64,000 nucleotides of DNA. It comes from Romboutsia lituseburensis DSM 797. GTDB lineage: Bacteria; Bacillota; Clostridia; Peptostreptococcales; Peptostreptococcaceae. The stretch lies in contig NZ_FNGW01000011.1 in NCBI RefSeq assembly GCF_900103615.1, positions 28,211-92,210 on the forward strand, read 5' to 3'. Position 1 is the stretch's first letter, and every line of letters begins with the position of its first letter. This document shows, one piece after another, positions 53,502 through 62,144 of the stretch. The notes under the pieces are model-generated. The model did not search any database. It was not told where the DNA came from and worked only from the letters and a program-made list of their open reading frames with translations. Position numbers and translations under genes: made by a program.

Positions 53502-56500
53502 CTATGATAAATCTTGGTCTTCTAAATATTCTCTAACTAATACGTCTTGCTTATATCTTTCTTTATGAGCTATACAGTCTTTTAAATAAGCCTTATGCTC
53601 TATATAATCTATACTATTTATACTTTTCATTAATTGTTCTAAAAAAGTAATTTCATCCTCTATAAGCGGAACCTCACTTCCTGACCAAGACTTTACTCCA
53701 TGGAAAAATAGTAATTTCTTGAATATTTCTACATCTTTATTTATATTCAGAAAATATGATATTAATTCTATTCTACTTTCTTTAAATGTCGATGAAACTA
53801 CGTCGAAAATCAAACTAAGATTTTCTTTATCGCTTGAAAATTGTGTTATATAATTTTTTATCCATTCAATCTTTCTCAATTTAATTGTGTTTGAAGTATT
53901 TGTATTATTGCTAAATATTTCTTTTATATGAGATTTATATTCCCCTACATATACTTCATTGCTAAGTATCGTATCTAGTGATGTTTGTATTAGTTCATTA
54001 TAATTTTCTTCTTCCCATAAAAGTTCAAATTTTTGTTTATGATAATTCCTATCATTTATACCTATTAGTTTTATAATAAATCTATCTATAAACTTCATAT
54101 TGTTTTTAACTAAACTAATAAATAACTTACCATCATAGTCTATATGTTTTTCAATGGTATCTACATATAGGTTTTCTAATATAGTTATATCATTTGAAAA
54201 TAATTTTAAAATAATATTTATATTTTCATCTTCAAATCTATGACCTAAAAAACTTTTTATAGCATATGATTTATGTTGTATATTTGATGTTAATAATTTT
54301 AAAGATAAATCATATATTATATTTTCATCAACGTTTTTGTATAGTTTAATTGATTGAACATCTGGTACTTGAGGATATTCTTCTTTTATTCCATCTTCAA
54401 AAACACTTCTTAATAAATTTACATATTTTATAGATATTCTTTCTGTTGGAATAGAACTTAGATATTCATATATCCAAATATTTTTTAATTTATACTCATA
54501 ATTAAAAATAATTTCCTCCGTTTCTTCGAAGCCTACAATTTCAATAAGATTGTGTACTTGATTAACGTATGAACTATTAAAAGGTGCATTACATTTTAAG
54601 TATGATTTTACCGCAGAAATATATTGTTGTTTGTTTTCCCTAATTCCATTAAATATAAAGCTTATACTCTCCTCAAACTCCCAATACTCTCTAGTTGCCA
54701 TTTCATTTAATACTTTATTACACAAATTAAATAGTTTAATAAAGTCATCTTCTGTGTAAAATTTCACCATATTATACAAACTTTCTTTTTTTCTCTGTTC
54801 TTTATTTTCCCAATCTACATTAAAATCATCATCAACCATAGTGTTATATATTAAAAATTCTTTATTGTTTTTATATCTGTTTAATACTTCATCTACCTCT
54901 ACTCCTAATCTTATATTTATATTTTTAAGTTGATTCAATATTTTACATTGAATAAATTCTAATTCTGTTACTTCTCTAAATATATATTTTATTATATATT
55001 TTATATCTATTTCATATATTAATTTAACTTGTTTATCATCTTTACAGTAAGGATTATAATTTACTAATATTTCATTTATAATTTTCCTATATATTTGTTT
55101 ATTGTATAATTTTCCCAAAACATACCACATTAATTTTCTTAATTTTTCTAAACCTTCACATTTACATAAATTAAATGTAATAAAAGTAAATGATTTATTT
55201 GTAGACATTTCAGTACAACTAGTCTCAAATTCAAGATATTTATCTATTATACTTAGAAGCAATAATGTAATATTTTTATCTAATCCCCCATTAGATTTTT
55301 TCCACAAGCACTCAATATTTAAAATTTCTTTTTCATACTGCCAGTCATAAGAATATTTATCATATCCTAAACTATCTGATAATACAATATAAAAATCTCT
55401 AGCTTCAGAAGGTTGCTTTTTAAAATAATATATTATTAATTCAAGTGCTAATTCATAGTTATTAGAATACTTGAAGTTTCTTAAAATTCCGAGTGTTTCT
55501 GAACTAATTAATTTGTTATTTTCTCTTTCTTTTAATTTAGAGTAATCTAATAATATGTTTTCTTCATCCATTAAATCTATTTTCTTTTTTATGTATGCCA
55601 ATGACTTTTCTTCATTAAATTGATAAAACGCTTTTAAATATTCAAATTTTTCTATATTTCCTTCAATGCTGCTCCATGCGCTATTCACTTGTTCTTTTAT
55701 ATATTTAAAATTGTCTTCACTATAAAATAGTTTCATAATAGTCTTTAGTACATATGTTAATTTACATTTATACGTTCTAAATAACTTCTTTATAATATAA
55801 TCTAAGTTAATAAACTTCTTTTCAATTAAAACATAATATAATAAGTAATCTCCCATACTTTGATCACTTATTTTTACAGCTTTATCCATGTATAAATCAA
55901 TAATTTCATTTTCATTGAGTTCGCAACATATTTTATAAAATTCTTCTTCATAAATTCCAATATCTTTTAATATTTCTACAGCTAGTCTATTTTTTTTATA
56001 TTCAAATGGACCTAATAAAGTCACTATAAATGCAACTATAATCTTATTTCTATCATGAAATTGTTTTTCAATAATCTCCCCATAATAATACTTAAATATA
56101 TCTACAGAGTTATTTATTGCCGCTAATCCATTTTTTTTCGAAATCTTTCCTGCTAAGACTGCAATTCTTGCATTCCCCTTTGATATATCTACTATTCTGT
56201 CTAAATATTTATCATTTCTTATATGTAAATTTTTAATTAAAATATCTCTTATAGCTTCATCTTTTAAAATATCTATTTCTACCTCTTCTGAAGTTAGTTT
56301 ATTATGTATAATACTCTTTACTCTATCTCTTGCATAATCTCTTACTGTCATTATAATTTTGACATTTATACCTTCAGGTGGTGTTATAGCATAATTTAAT
56401 ATATGTTCTAATTGAGTAATTTGGTTGGCATCATCTACAAATAGTAGATATTCTCCTGAATCTGATAAATAGTATTTTAAGTCGTTATATAACATTTGAC

Positions 56501-57221
56501 CATTATTTTTAATACACAGTGCAGTTGCATTGTATTTATTTTCATATAACCTTGCTAACTCTAGAGCTAGTCTAGTTTTGCCTATCCCTGATTTACCAAA
56601 AATAAGTAGGACTTTATTATTTTTAAGTTTATTGCTTAAATCTTCTAATTCAGGTTCTCTATGCAATAGTTCCATATTTATTGATGCATTAACCTTAGTT
56701 TTGTCATACCTGCTTATAAATTCATCAATATCAAATATTTGTTCTGTATCTATCGATATATTTAAGAACTCAGATGCAATAGTTGGATATTTGCTTAGTA
56801 AATCGTGAGAAACTGTACCTATTCCTACTAAATTTATTTTTACCCCTTCAAGTATATTTTCTAGCTTTTTCTTTTGTTCTATATGAATATTTGTTGATGT
56901 ATAACAGCATATAATTTCTTCTATTTCTTTTATATCTATATCAAGTTTTTTCTTATCTAAGCATGACCTTATATCTTTTTCTATTTTTTCATATGATGTA
57001 CTCTCAACTGCACCATACATAATTAAAACATATCTACCATTCTCTAACTTTACATAGGAATCTGGAATTCCTTTTGTAACTTTATCAGTTCCAGTATGTG
57101 AACCCAATGGTTCAATATTAGTATACTTAAATTTTTTGTAAAGATATGCGTCCATTAGTTTTTGATATTTGCCTCCATCTAATTGTAGAATAGCTTGTTG
57201 AATTGCATTTATTTTACTCAA
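53502..57221 (-). CDS. large STAND-type NTPase, Avs-like antiphage candidate
   Basis: A 1239-residue, single-gene cargo. The N-terminal 150 residues look like a PD-(D/E)xK-type effector (LQLDGGKYQKLMDAYLYKKF ... GSHTGTDKVTKGIPDSYVKL ... EEIICCYTSTNI), though the expected (E/Q)xK strand reads LIMYGAVES. Then a STAND NTPase (about 190-450): FGKSGIGKTRLALELARLY (Walker A), YLLFVDDANQI (Walker B), IIMTVRDYARDRV (sensor/arginine). The remaining 780 residues are helical-repeat-like. This order (nuclease-like, NTPase, sensor repeats) is that of Avs defence proteins that detect phage proteins. I use the TTG at 57221 (AAAGGAGG eight bases before). It is closely bracketed by att copies C and B. No antiphage activity is shown. 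Confidence 0.72.
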   Translation of the reverse strand: MSKINAIQQAILQLDGGKYQKLMDAYLYKKFKYTNIEPLGSHTGTDKVTKGIPDSYVKLENGRYVLIMYGAVESTSYEKIEKDIRSCLDKKKLDIDIKEIEEIICCYTSTNIHIEQKKKLENILEGVKINLVGIGTVSHDLLSKYPTIASEFLNISIDTEQIFDIDEFISRYDKTKVNASINMELLHREPELEDLSNKLKNNKVLLIFGKSGIGKTRLALELARLYENKYNATALCIKNNGQMLYNDLKYYLSDSGEYLLFVDDANQITQLEHILNYAITPPEGINVKIIMTVRDYARDRVKSIIHNKLTSEEVEIDILKDEAIRDILIKNLHIRNDKYLDRIVDISKGNARIAVLAGKISKKNGLAAINNSVDIFKYYYGEIIEKQFHDRNKIIVAFIVTLLGPFEYKKNRLAVEILKDIGIYEEEFYKICCELNENEIIDLYMDKAVKISDQSMGDYLLYYVLIEKKFINLDYIIKKLFRTYKCKLTYVLKTIMKLFYSEDNFKYIKEQVNSAWSSIEGNIEKFEYLKAFYQFNEEKSLAYIKKKIDLMDEENILLDYSKLKERENNKLISSETLGILRNFKYSNNYELALELIIYYFKKQPSEARDFYIVLSDSLGYDKYSYDWQYEKEILNIECLWKKSNGGLDKNITLLLLSIIDKYLEFETSCTEMSTNKSFTFITFNLCKCEGLEKLRKLMWYVLGKLYNKQIYRKIINEILVNYNPYCKDDKQVKLIYEIDIKYIIKYIFREVTELEFIQCKILNQLKNINIRLGVEVDEVLNRYKNNKEFLIYNTMVDDDFNVDWENKEQRKKESLYNMVKFYTEDDFIKLFNLCNKVLNEMATREYWEFEESISFIFNGIRENKQQYISAVKSYLKCNAPFNSSYVNQVHNLIEIVGFEETEEIIFNYEYKLKNIWIYEYLSSIPTERISIKYVNLLRSVFEDGIKEEYPQVPDVQSIKLYKNVDENIIYDLSLKLLTSNIQHKSYAIKSFLGHRFEDENINIILKLFSNDITILENLYVDTIEKHIDYDGKLFISLVKNNMKFIDRFIIKLIGINDRNYHKQKFELLWEEENYNELIQTSLDTILSNEVYVGEYKSHIKEIFSNNTNTSNTIKLRKIEWIKNYITQFSSDKENLSLIFDVVSSTFKESRIELISYFLNINKDVEIFKKLLFFHGVKSWSGSEVPLIEDEITFLEQLMKSINSIDYIEHKAYLKDCIAHKERYKQDVLVREYLEDQDLS

Positions 57222-57367
57222 AACTACATCCTCCTTTACATAGTATTCAAACATATCTATTCAACTCACAACCATTAACTGTATTAAATCATTGTGTATG
57301 TATTAATATATTCTCTATATAAATTTTACCATAGTTAAACATAATAATTTAATCTCTTAAATAAAAA

Positions 57368-57390
57368 AGAAGTACCGAAACGGTACTTTT
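57368..57390. terminator. terminator in the gap upstream of the STAND gene
   Basis: AGTACCG-AAA-CGGTACT with T tracts on both sides (TTTTT on +, TTCTTTTTTAT on -). On the - strand it would end transcripts coming through att copy C. The remainder of 57255-57581 holds a 42-codon basic frame (57431-57559, -) that lacks a ribosome site and is not called. Confidence 0.7.
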
Positions 57391-57581
57391 TCCTATAAAT
57401 CTATATCATTCAATATCTACTTTAGTTCTCTCAACTCATAAGTGATAAACGTAATTCGCTTCTCCATCTTCTAATGACTTTCATCTCAATCCTTGTATCA
57501 AACCTCAGATTTCTATTATTCCAGCGCACTAAATTTAACAACTTAAATAAGCAGTTCATTTTTAATTTAAGCTGTTATCCG

Positions 57582-57599
57582 TTACTTATGATATGGTTC
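57582..57599 (-). repeat. rlmH-end att-like copy C
   Basis: GAACCATATCATAAGTAA, differing from the rlmH end at two silent positions (still E-P-Y-H-K-stop). Preceded on the - strand by the same inverted repeat as copy B (CTCCGTT-GTAGGTGT-AACGGAG, 57599-57620). Confidence 0.83.
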
Positions 57600-57629
57600 T
57601 CCGTTACACCTACAACGGAGCGTATTTTT

Positions 57630-58628
57630 CTAATTATTATTTATTTCCGAATTAATTTCATTTAAAAATTTTTCTGTTCTTTTTTTTCTATTTTCTTTTT
57701 CTTGTAATTCCAATAATTCCTCAATAATGATATATATACTATTCTCAACTATATTAAAATATTTATTACAATCTTCTTCTGTTAAACTATGTACCCCTTT
57801 GCTTAAAACTGAGTAAATATATTTATTTTCAGTTAAGTAGTTAGGAAGATACTCTTTTAGTATTTCTATCTTCTCTTTAAATTTTACATTATGTGACTCA
57901 AACTCTTCTTGTTTAGTTTTATCTAGGTTTTCTTTTATATCTATATACTTATCCTCAACAATACTTTCTAAAACTCTCCTTAAATATAAAAAACCACCTA
58001 TAGAAAAATTATTATGATAACAAATTAAAGCTTTATTTAAATCACTCTTAATAACCTTATAATTTTTATATTTAGAATATCGCTTATCTAACTCTCTATT
58101 ATGTAAGTCAACACTTGATGGATTTTGTCCTACCTTTTGTAAAATTAAATTCTCACCTTCTAAGTATAAATTATAAATAAATATAAATTTATGATTTTTA
58201 TCATGTGAACAATATACAGTTTTAGTAAAGTACTCATGATCTTTAATCAAAATATTTATCCTATTTTTTAATTCATATATAGCATATTCCTCATCATAGT
58301 TATCAAAATCATCTGCTAACTGACCATACAAAGTTTTATTCTTTAATTTTCCATCTAAATCTAACTTTAATATCTGCATAGAATTTTCTCTCTTACATCT
58401 GCTACAATAACCATAAATACGATCTTCGTATAATAAAAACTCTATAAGCGCATTGAATTCAACTGGATATTTTTCCTCATATATATCTTGTACATAATCA
58501 AAAATATCGTCTGTTACTTCTTCTTCTCTCGAAACCTTTTCTATTTCTGTAATATTTACAGTTAATTTTTCATACAAAGGCATATTAAATAATAACTCGA
58601 TCTTGCTATATTTTAAAATATTTCCCAT
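57630..58628 (-). CDS. unknown zinc-finger/HEPN-like accessory protein
   Basis: A 332-residue protein, not recognised as a named family. A CxxC pair in YGYCSRCKRENS (about 80-90) and a later cysteine/histidine pair YCSHDKNHKF suggest a zinc site. The C-terminal third is helical with FSIGGFLYLRRVLESIVEDKY, LKEYLPNYLTENKYIYSVLSKGVHSLTEEDCNKYFN, resembling DUF4145/HEPN-like modules common in defence islands. ATG at 58628 has TAGGAGGAATA upstream. It is directly downstream of the recombinase remnant and just before att copy C. Confidence 0.6.
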   Translation of the reverse strand: MGNILKYSKIELLFNMPLYEKLTVNITEIEKVSREEEVTDDIFDYVQDIYEEKYPVEFNALIEFLLYEDRIYGYCSRCKRENSMQILKLDLDGKLKNKTLYGQLADDFDNYDEEYAIYELKNRINILIKDHEYFTKTVYCSHDKNHKFIFIYNLYLEGENLILQKVGQNPSSVDLHNRELDKRYSKYKNYKVIKSDLNKALICYHNNFSIGGFLYLRRVLESIVEDKYIDIKENLDKTKQEEFESHNVKFKEKIEILKEYLPNYLTENKYIYSVLSKGVHSLTEEDCNKYFNIVENSIYIIIEELLELQEKENRKKRTEKFLNEINSEINNN

Positions 58629-58673
58629 TATTCCTCCTACTAGTATATTACCCACTCTAAATTTCACCTATAA

Positions 58674-59057
58674 TTATATTACAAATTTTAAACAAGTACA
58701 ATTAAGCATAGAAATATAAGAAAAGGAAGGGTCTTCGTCTTCTTCAGACGACCCTTCCTTCACTAAGTATCTTATTACATCTTCATTTATCTGTAACTCT
58801 ATAGTATCTATAGCTCTTGATTTATCTATTGTTACCTTAGACACAAGTAAGTTCAACAACTGCTTTCTTTGTTGTCTTGTACTACTCTCCTTGAATACTT
58901 GTCCAAACTTCTTCATTACTTGACTTACTAACTCAAAAGATATTGGTTCTTCTTCTAACATTACATCTTATTTTAGTTAATCTAATCTAAGTTTTAATGT
59001 ATCTATTTCTTTATTTGGTTTTTTAACTCTTTCAGATAGTTCACGGTTACTTTAGAT
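58674..59057 (-). pseudogene. C-terminal remnant of a large serine recombinase
   Basis: The intact frame 58674-58961 (95 residues) reads SQVMKKFGQVFKESSTRQQRKQLLNLLVSKVTIDKSRAIDTIELQINEDVIRYLVKEG, a pattern I recognise from C-termini of large serine recombinases (the class of CcrA/B/C and Tn integrases). Immediately upstream, a degenerate coiled-coil frame (SNRELSERVKKPNKEIDTLKLRLD, stop) continues it after a frame break. The catalytic N-terminus and zinc ribbon are gone. Its place between att copies A and C fits a decayed cassette recombinase. Family-level identity needs a profile search. Confidence 0.65.
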
Positions 59058-59315
59058 TAGAGCTAATTTGTTAAATTTTATCCTTGTATTTATCAACCTT
59101 TTTAAAACATGTATGGTACGTTTCTCCCTATAAGTCTTAAGTTAAGTTTATTATAGATTTATGTATTCTGTTACTTCAAGATACTCATAACCCATTAGAT
59201 AAGTAAACTTACGCTACTAATTAAGCATCATCAATTGCATGCTTGATAATTAAAATAGGTAATTAATTTATTATATAACTATATCATTTTTCAATTATCC
59301 AAAACTAAACATTGT
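59058..59315. other. gap between recombinase remnant and HEPN-like gene
   Basis: Short broken frames only, no ribosome site or promoter that stands out. An AAGCAT/ATGCTT stem (59225-59246 area) and a small stem overlapping the next gene's stop (59302-59318) are visible. Confidence 0.45.
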
Positions 59316-60521
59316 TTAGTATTCCCACTCCACGTAACTTCTCATTTCCATTTCATAGTCCTTGATATTATCTAACCATGAATCACAACTATCAATAAAA
59401 TGGAAAAGCCCTAACAGATAACTATAGAAGTTCTCTACATCTATTTCCTCATCATTAAACTTATATTCATTGCTAAATGAACACGGATACCTAAACATAT
59501 CACCGTTCTTATCTAGACTATTTAAAGCCTTTATGTATGTCTCAACTAAGTCTAGTGTTTCTTTATCCTGATTGTCTTCTTCTGAATAATAAACTAACAT
59601 TGGTTTGATTGAATTCCATAAGTCCTTATATAACAAGTGAGAATTCCTCTTTCTTCTGATTGTATTCTCATCAACACTTTGTTCCATCTTTATGTGAAGA
59701 AGCCTTTTCAATCCTATCTCAATAGCATTTCTCATTAGGAAAACTATCGGGTAAAATAATCCTCCATCTTTTGATTCTTTAAATCTTTCGAATAAAAACG
59801 TTGCAACCTCACTATATCCTGTTACCTGCCTATGGAATCCATCACTCCATGGTGAATCCCATAAATAGCAATTATTTATACCTGTCATTGCTAAGTGTAT
59901 AAATTGTGGCTCTTCTTCAATGTCTAGCTCTACTTCATTAAACCATTCACCAAATATCATTTTATTTAAAGTGCTATAACAATATATAAGTTTATTACTC
60001 ATCTTCCAAACATCTAAAGCTTTATCTCCATATTGATGCATGAACTCATCTTTAAATGGATACCTGAAAAGATCTGAACTGGAATCTACTAACTCTATAC
60101 TATCTAAATACTTTTCTAACCACATTTGTTCTGCTTTGTTTAGCTCTTCAATACAATATCTATCTTTAAATGTATTGTACAACTCCTTTACATTATGTTT
60201 ATTAACAATAAATATTCCCTGTAGCTCACTCTTAGTAGCTCCCTTAACAGCTAATCCTGCCTTAAGCAATAATTCTATAGCCTGTCTCATCATATAAATT
60301 CCAGGTAAAAACCACATGTCATATTTGATATTATCATTATATTGGCCTTCTATAATATCTTTTAATGTAATATAGCTTGTGTTCATGTACTGCCTAGATA
60401 GATCTAAATAGTCTTCATCAGTTTTTTTACTCCACTTTACATGTACTTTCATCTCTTCATTTAGTATATCTTTAATATTTTTATCTTTTTCTACCCAAAC
60501 ATATTCCAATTTAAGTGCCAA
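59316..60521 (-). CDS. internally duplicated HEPN-like protein of unknown function
   Basis: A 401-residue protein built from two similar halves. Half 1 has PGIYMMRQAIELLLKAGL ... NKHNVKELYNTF ... DLFRYPFKDEF; half 2 has PIVFLMRNAIEIGLKRLL ... RNSHLLYKDLWNSI ... DMFRYPCSFSN, each spaced about 185 residues apart. MRxAIExxLK plus H-x-(L/K)xL in helical proteins is the pattern of HEPN-like domains, often toxins or RNases, but no clear Rx4-6H catalytic motif is seen. It is the first gene after rlmH. The TTG start at 60521 abuts AAGGAG; the next TTG (60509) has a better spacing, so the start is uncertain. Confidence 0.6.
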   Translation of the reverse strand: MALKLEYVWVEKDKNIKDILNEEMKVHVKWSKKTDEDYLDLSRQYMNTSYITLKDIIEGQYNDNIKYDMWFLPGIYMMRQAIELLLKAGLAVKGATKSELQGIFIVNKHNVKELYNTFKDRYCIEELNKAEQMWLEKYLDSIELVDSSSDLFRYPFKDEFMHQYGDKALDVWKMSNKLIYCYSTLNKMIFGEWFNEVELDIEEEPQFIHLAMTGINNCYLWDSPWSDGFHRQVTGYSEVATFLFERFKESKDGGLFYPIVFLMRNAIEIGLKRLLHIKMEQSVDENTIRRKRNSHLLYKDLWNSIKPMLVYYSEEDNQDKETLDLVETYIKALNSLDKNGDMFRYPCSFSNEYKFNDEEIDVENFYSYLLGLFHFIDSCDSWLDNIKDYEMEMRSYVEWEY

Positions 60522-60702
60522 CTCCTTTTCACATCATATTTATCTAATATATTTCTAAAAAATATTCAATCTTCTCATTAAATTAACTAGATTAATTACC
60601 CCTTATAAATTCATCTTCTAACTTTAAATTTATTACTGATTCATTATAACATAATTTATAAATATAACCTTGCTTATGATACCGTATTTTTACATATAAA
60701 AA

Positions 60703-60738
60703 TAGCCTTAACCAATATATATCAATGGATAAGGCTAT
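60703..60738 (-). terminator. AGCCTTA-type hairpin after the rlmH att site
   Basis: ATAGCCTTATCC and GGTTAAGGCTAT arms followed by TTTTTATA on the - strand, about 10 bases beyond the rlmH stop. It resembles the hairpin after copy B. Confidence 0.75.
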
Positions 60739-60747
60739 TGCGCTCCT

Positions 60748-60765
60748 TTACTTGTGATACGGTTC
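60748..60765 (-). repeat. att-like copy A: 3' end of rlmH
   Basis: GAACCGTATCACAAGTAA, the last six codons of rlmH including the stop. Integration here leaves the RlmH protein unchanged. Copies are found at 57582, 53413, 50237 and 46445. Confidence 0.85.
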
Positions 60766-61227
60766 ATTATTATTTATTCTAAACGCTCTATAAACTTGTT
60801 CCAAAAGAATCAATCTCATTAACTGATGAGGGAAAGTCATTTTAGAGAAAGATAACTTATAATCAGCCCTGCTTAAAACTTCATCAGAAAGACCTAAAGA
60901 CCCACCGATTATGAAAGTTATATGACTGTTACCTCTAACAGCTAACTTGCTTATAGTATCTGCTAACTCTTCAGAAGATAGATTTTTACCATCAATAGCA
61001 AGAGCTATCACATAACTATTATTTTTTATCTTCCCAAGAATTTTTTTACCTTCTTTATCCTTAACAATTAACATATCCTTAGGGCTTAAATTTTCCGGAC
61101 ATTTTTCATCATCTAATTCTATTAAATCTAATTTGCAATACTTAGATAATCTCTTTGAAAACTCTTCTATTCCTAATTTCAAATATTTTTCTTTTAATTT
61201 ACCTACACTTATTACTGTAATATTCAT
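60748..61227 (-). CDS. rlmH: 23S rRNA pseudouridine-1915 N3-methyltransferase
   Basis: A SPOUT methyltransferase that modifies pseudouridine 1915 in helix 69. The 159-residue length is standard. SAM-knot segments are [30 protein letters not shown] and [26 protein letters not shown]; the chain ends NNEPYHK, the conserved terminus of the family and the SCC target in staphylococci (orfX). It follows the walJ-like gene by 34 bases. Confidence 0.98.
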   Translation of the reverse strand: MNITVISVGKLKEKYLKLGIEEFSKRLSKYCKLDLIELDDEKCPENLSPKDMLIVKDKEGKKILGKIKNNSYVIALAIDGKNLSSEELADTISKLAVRGNSHITFIIGGSLGLSDEVLSRADYKLSFSKMTFPHQLMRLILLEQVYRAFRINNNEPYHK

Positions 61228-61261
61228 ATTATTTCTCCTTAATCCGTTCAGTTAAATCTAT

Positions 61262-62056
61262 CTATTTTATATTATAGACATGTGATACTTCGTCTCTAGA
61301 TAAAACATCTAGCTTAACATCTTGTCCAACTATTATGTCATTTTGAGTTAGTATTCCCTTTGATGTTTCATATGCTAACTCTGGAAAATTATTTTCTTTA
61401 CTTAAATGAGCTAATAATATTCTTTCCGTTCCTTCTTTTATAAGCTCAACGCAGAAATTAGCTGCATCTTCATTTGATAAATGTCCTTCCTCTGACATTA
61501 CCCTTTTCTTTAAACTATATGGGTAAGATCCCATTAAAAGCATATTTGGGTCATAATTTGACTCTAGTATAACTAATTTTGACTTATACAAGTGTCTTTT
61601 TAAATTTTCTGTTATTGTACCTATATCTGTTGCTATAGACATTTTTTCATTATCTGCATAAAAATTATATCCAACTGCATCAGCCGCATCATGAGGTATT
61701 GAAAATGGTCTTACTATTATATCTCCTAAAGAATAAGTCTTATCATTTTCAAAAACTTTCATATTATGGTCTTTAATATCACCTAATTTATCTTTCATTG
61801 AACACCAAGTTTTGACATTTGCAAATATAGGTATATTAAATTTCCTAGATATTATTCCAGCACCTTTTATATGGTCTGAATGCTCATGTGTTATAAATAT
61901 CCCTTTTATTTTATCTATATCTGCTTCTATATCATTAAGTCCTGTTGTTATTCTTTTACCACTAAGACCTGCGTCTACTAATATCGATGTATCTTTATAT
62001 CCAACATAATGACAGTTCCCACTACTTCCGCTTCCTATTGAACAGTATTTTAGCAT
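61262..62056 (-). CDS. MBL-fold metallohydrolase (WalJ/YycJ family)
   Basis: A 264-residue beta-lactamase-fold hydrolase with the metal motif THEHSDHIKG, DAGLSGKRI before it, FSIPHDAADAVGYNF and LLAHLSKENN after it. It matches WalJ/YycJ, a 5'-3' exonuclease-like protein linked to cell division and DNA repair, and its position just before rlmH is the conserved one. GTGACC-rich upstream context with AAACGAGGTGACCGA before the start ATG. Confidence 0.95.
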   Translation of the reverse strand: MLKYCSIGSGSSGNCHYVGYKDTSILVDAGLSGKRITTGLNDIEADIDKIKGIFITHEHSDHIKGAGIISRKFNIPIFANVKTWCSMKDKLGDIKDHNMKVFENDKTYSLGDIIVRPFSIPHDAADAVGYNFYADNEKMSIATDIGTITENLKRHLYKSKLVILESNYDPNMLLMGSYPYSLKKRVMSEEGHLSNEDAANFCVELIKEGTERILLAHLSKENNFPELAYETSKGILTQNDIIVGQDVKLDVLSRDEVSHVYNIK

Positions 62057-62144
62057 TCGGTCACCTCGTTTTTATCATAGTCATAAATTATATTATACCA
62101 AAAAATAAGAGCATTAAATAAAAATTTAATGCTCTAGTTAAAAT

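Larger units (their letters stand above)
46445..60765. mobile_element. SCC-like mosaic island at the 3' end of rlmH
   Basis: Repeated copies of the last 18 bases of rlmH lie in one orientation at 60748 (in rlmH), 57582, 53413, 50237 and 46445, plus a palindromic variant at 50806. Two degenerate cores (TTGCTTATGATAC at 60670, TCACTTATGATAC at 53334) sit at matching places after the first and third. Staphylococcal SCC elements integrate at this same place in rlmH through large serine recombinases and leave such repeats. Cargo is typical accessory DNA: unknown HEPN-like proteins, a STAND NTPase, XpaC/TelA, an XRE regulator, a MerR/methyltransferase pair and a protease. A C-terminal serine recombinase remnant is present, but no intact ccr-like gene. 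The 46445-50236 part is the least certain. Confidence 0.7.

Noticed and set aside
57432..57446. CATAAGTGATAA, an inverted att-like core
   Set aside because: Only about ten matching bases and opposite orientation; too weak to count as an att copy.
57431..57559. 42-codon basic frame upstream of the STAND gene (- strand)
   Set aside because: No ribosome binding site and it lies between an att copy and a terminator; its arginine-rich content is odd but not enough to call a gene.
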